DNA of 5,131 nt from assembly GCF_947255105.1 (NCBI RefSeq), contig NZ_CAMYFP010000026.1, positions 1-5,131 on the forward strand. Direction: 5' to 3'. Each line of letters starts with the position of its first letter. Positions within the stretch are counted from its first letter, which is position 1. The stretch comes from an uncultured Campylobacter sp. GTDB lineage: Bacteria; Campylobacterota; Campylobacteria; Campylobacterales; Campylobacteraceae. Below are positions 5,119-5,131 of the stretch, in pieces. The notes under the pieces are model-generated. The model was not told where the DNA came from. It saw only the letters and a list, made by a program, of their open reading frames with translations, and searched no databases. The position numbers were made by a program, and so were the translations under genes.

Positions 5119-5131
5119 AACCGCTAAAGCT

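Overview
The window looks like chromosomal DNA from a member of the Campylobacterota, most likely a Campylobacter outside the jejuni/coli group. The signs are A+T-rich intergenic DNA full of AAATTTAAA-type words, extended -10 promoters without a clear -35, a Cys-patterned Sel1-repeat lipoprotein of the kind known from Helicobacter and Campylobacter, and type IV pilin-like proteins beginning with the KxFTMIELIFVIVI pattern. The genus is an inference; no rRNA or core marker gene is present.

Layout. Positions 1-703 (minus strand) hold the first 234 codons of a trimeric autotransporter adhesin of the YadA/Hia type, running off the left edge. A 260-bp divergent intergenic region (704-963) carries two TATAAT boxes and a perfect inverted repeat for the adhesin, and an extended -10 for the plus-strand genes. 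Positions 964-2228 (plus) are a two-gene operon: a cysteine-rich Sel1-repeat lipoprotein whose stop overlaps the start of a nicotinamidase-like cysteine hydrolase (TGATG). Positions 2229-2781 are a long non-coding stretch between convergent genes, built of degenerate repeats and ending in a two-part hairpin over the stop codon of the next gene. Positions 2782-3189 (minus) encode a small type IV pilin-like protein with its own promoter. Positions 3262-4014 hold no gene I can support; they include a strongly G+T-biased section and another copy of the repeat. Positions 4015-4332 (minus) are an unrecognised 105-residue protein, lying just behind a strong intrinsic terminator (4359-4388) that ends a second, larger pilin-like gene (4411-5073, minus).

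How the parts relate. Three of the five genes are exported or surface-type products: adhesin, lipoprotein and two pilin-like proteins. The two pilin-like genes are clear paralogues. They share a near-identical N-terminal helix, the same AAAGGAGA ribosome binding site, and a matched small stem-loop (NCATA-AGRG-TATGN on the coding strand) about 26-29 nt before the start codon. The larger one carries an extra helical-hairpin segment of about 58 residues inside its presumed disulfide loop. No secretion ATPase, platform protein, secretin or prepilin peptidase lies in the window, so the pilins are orphans here and would depend on machinery encoded elsewhere.

I see no unmistakably new system. The most rewarding leads are the paired pilin leaders, the pilin loop insertion, the intergenic repeat family and the stop-codon hairpin.
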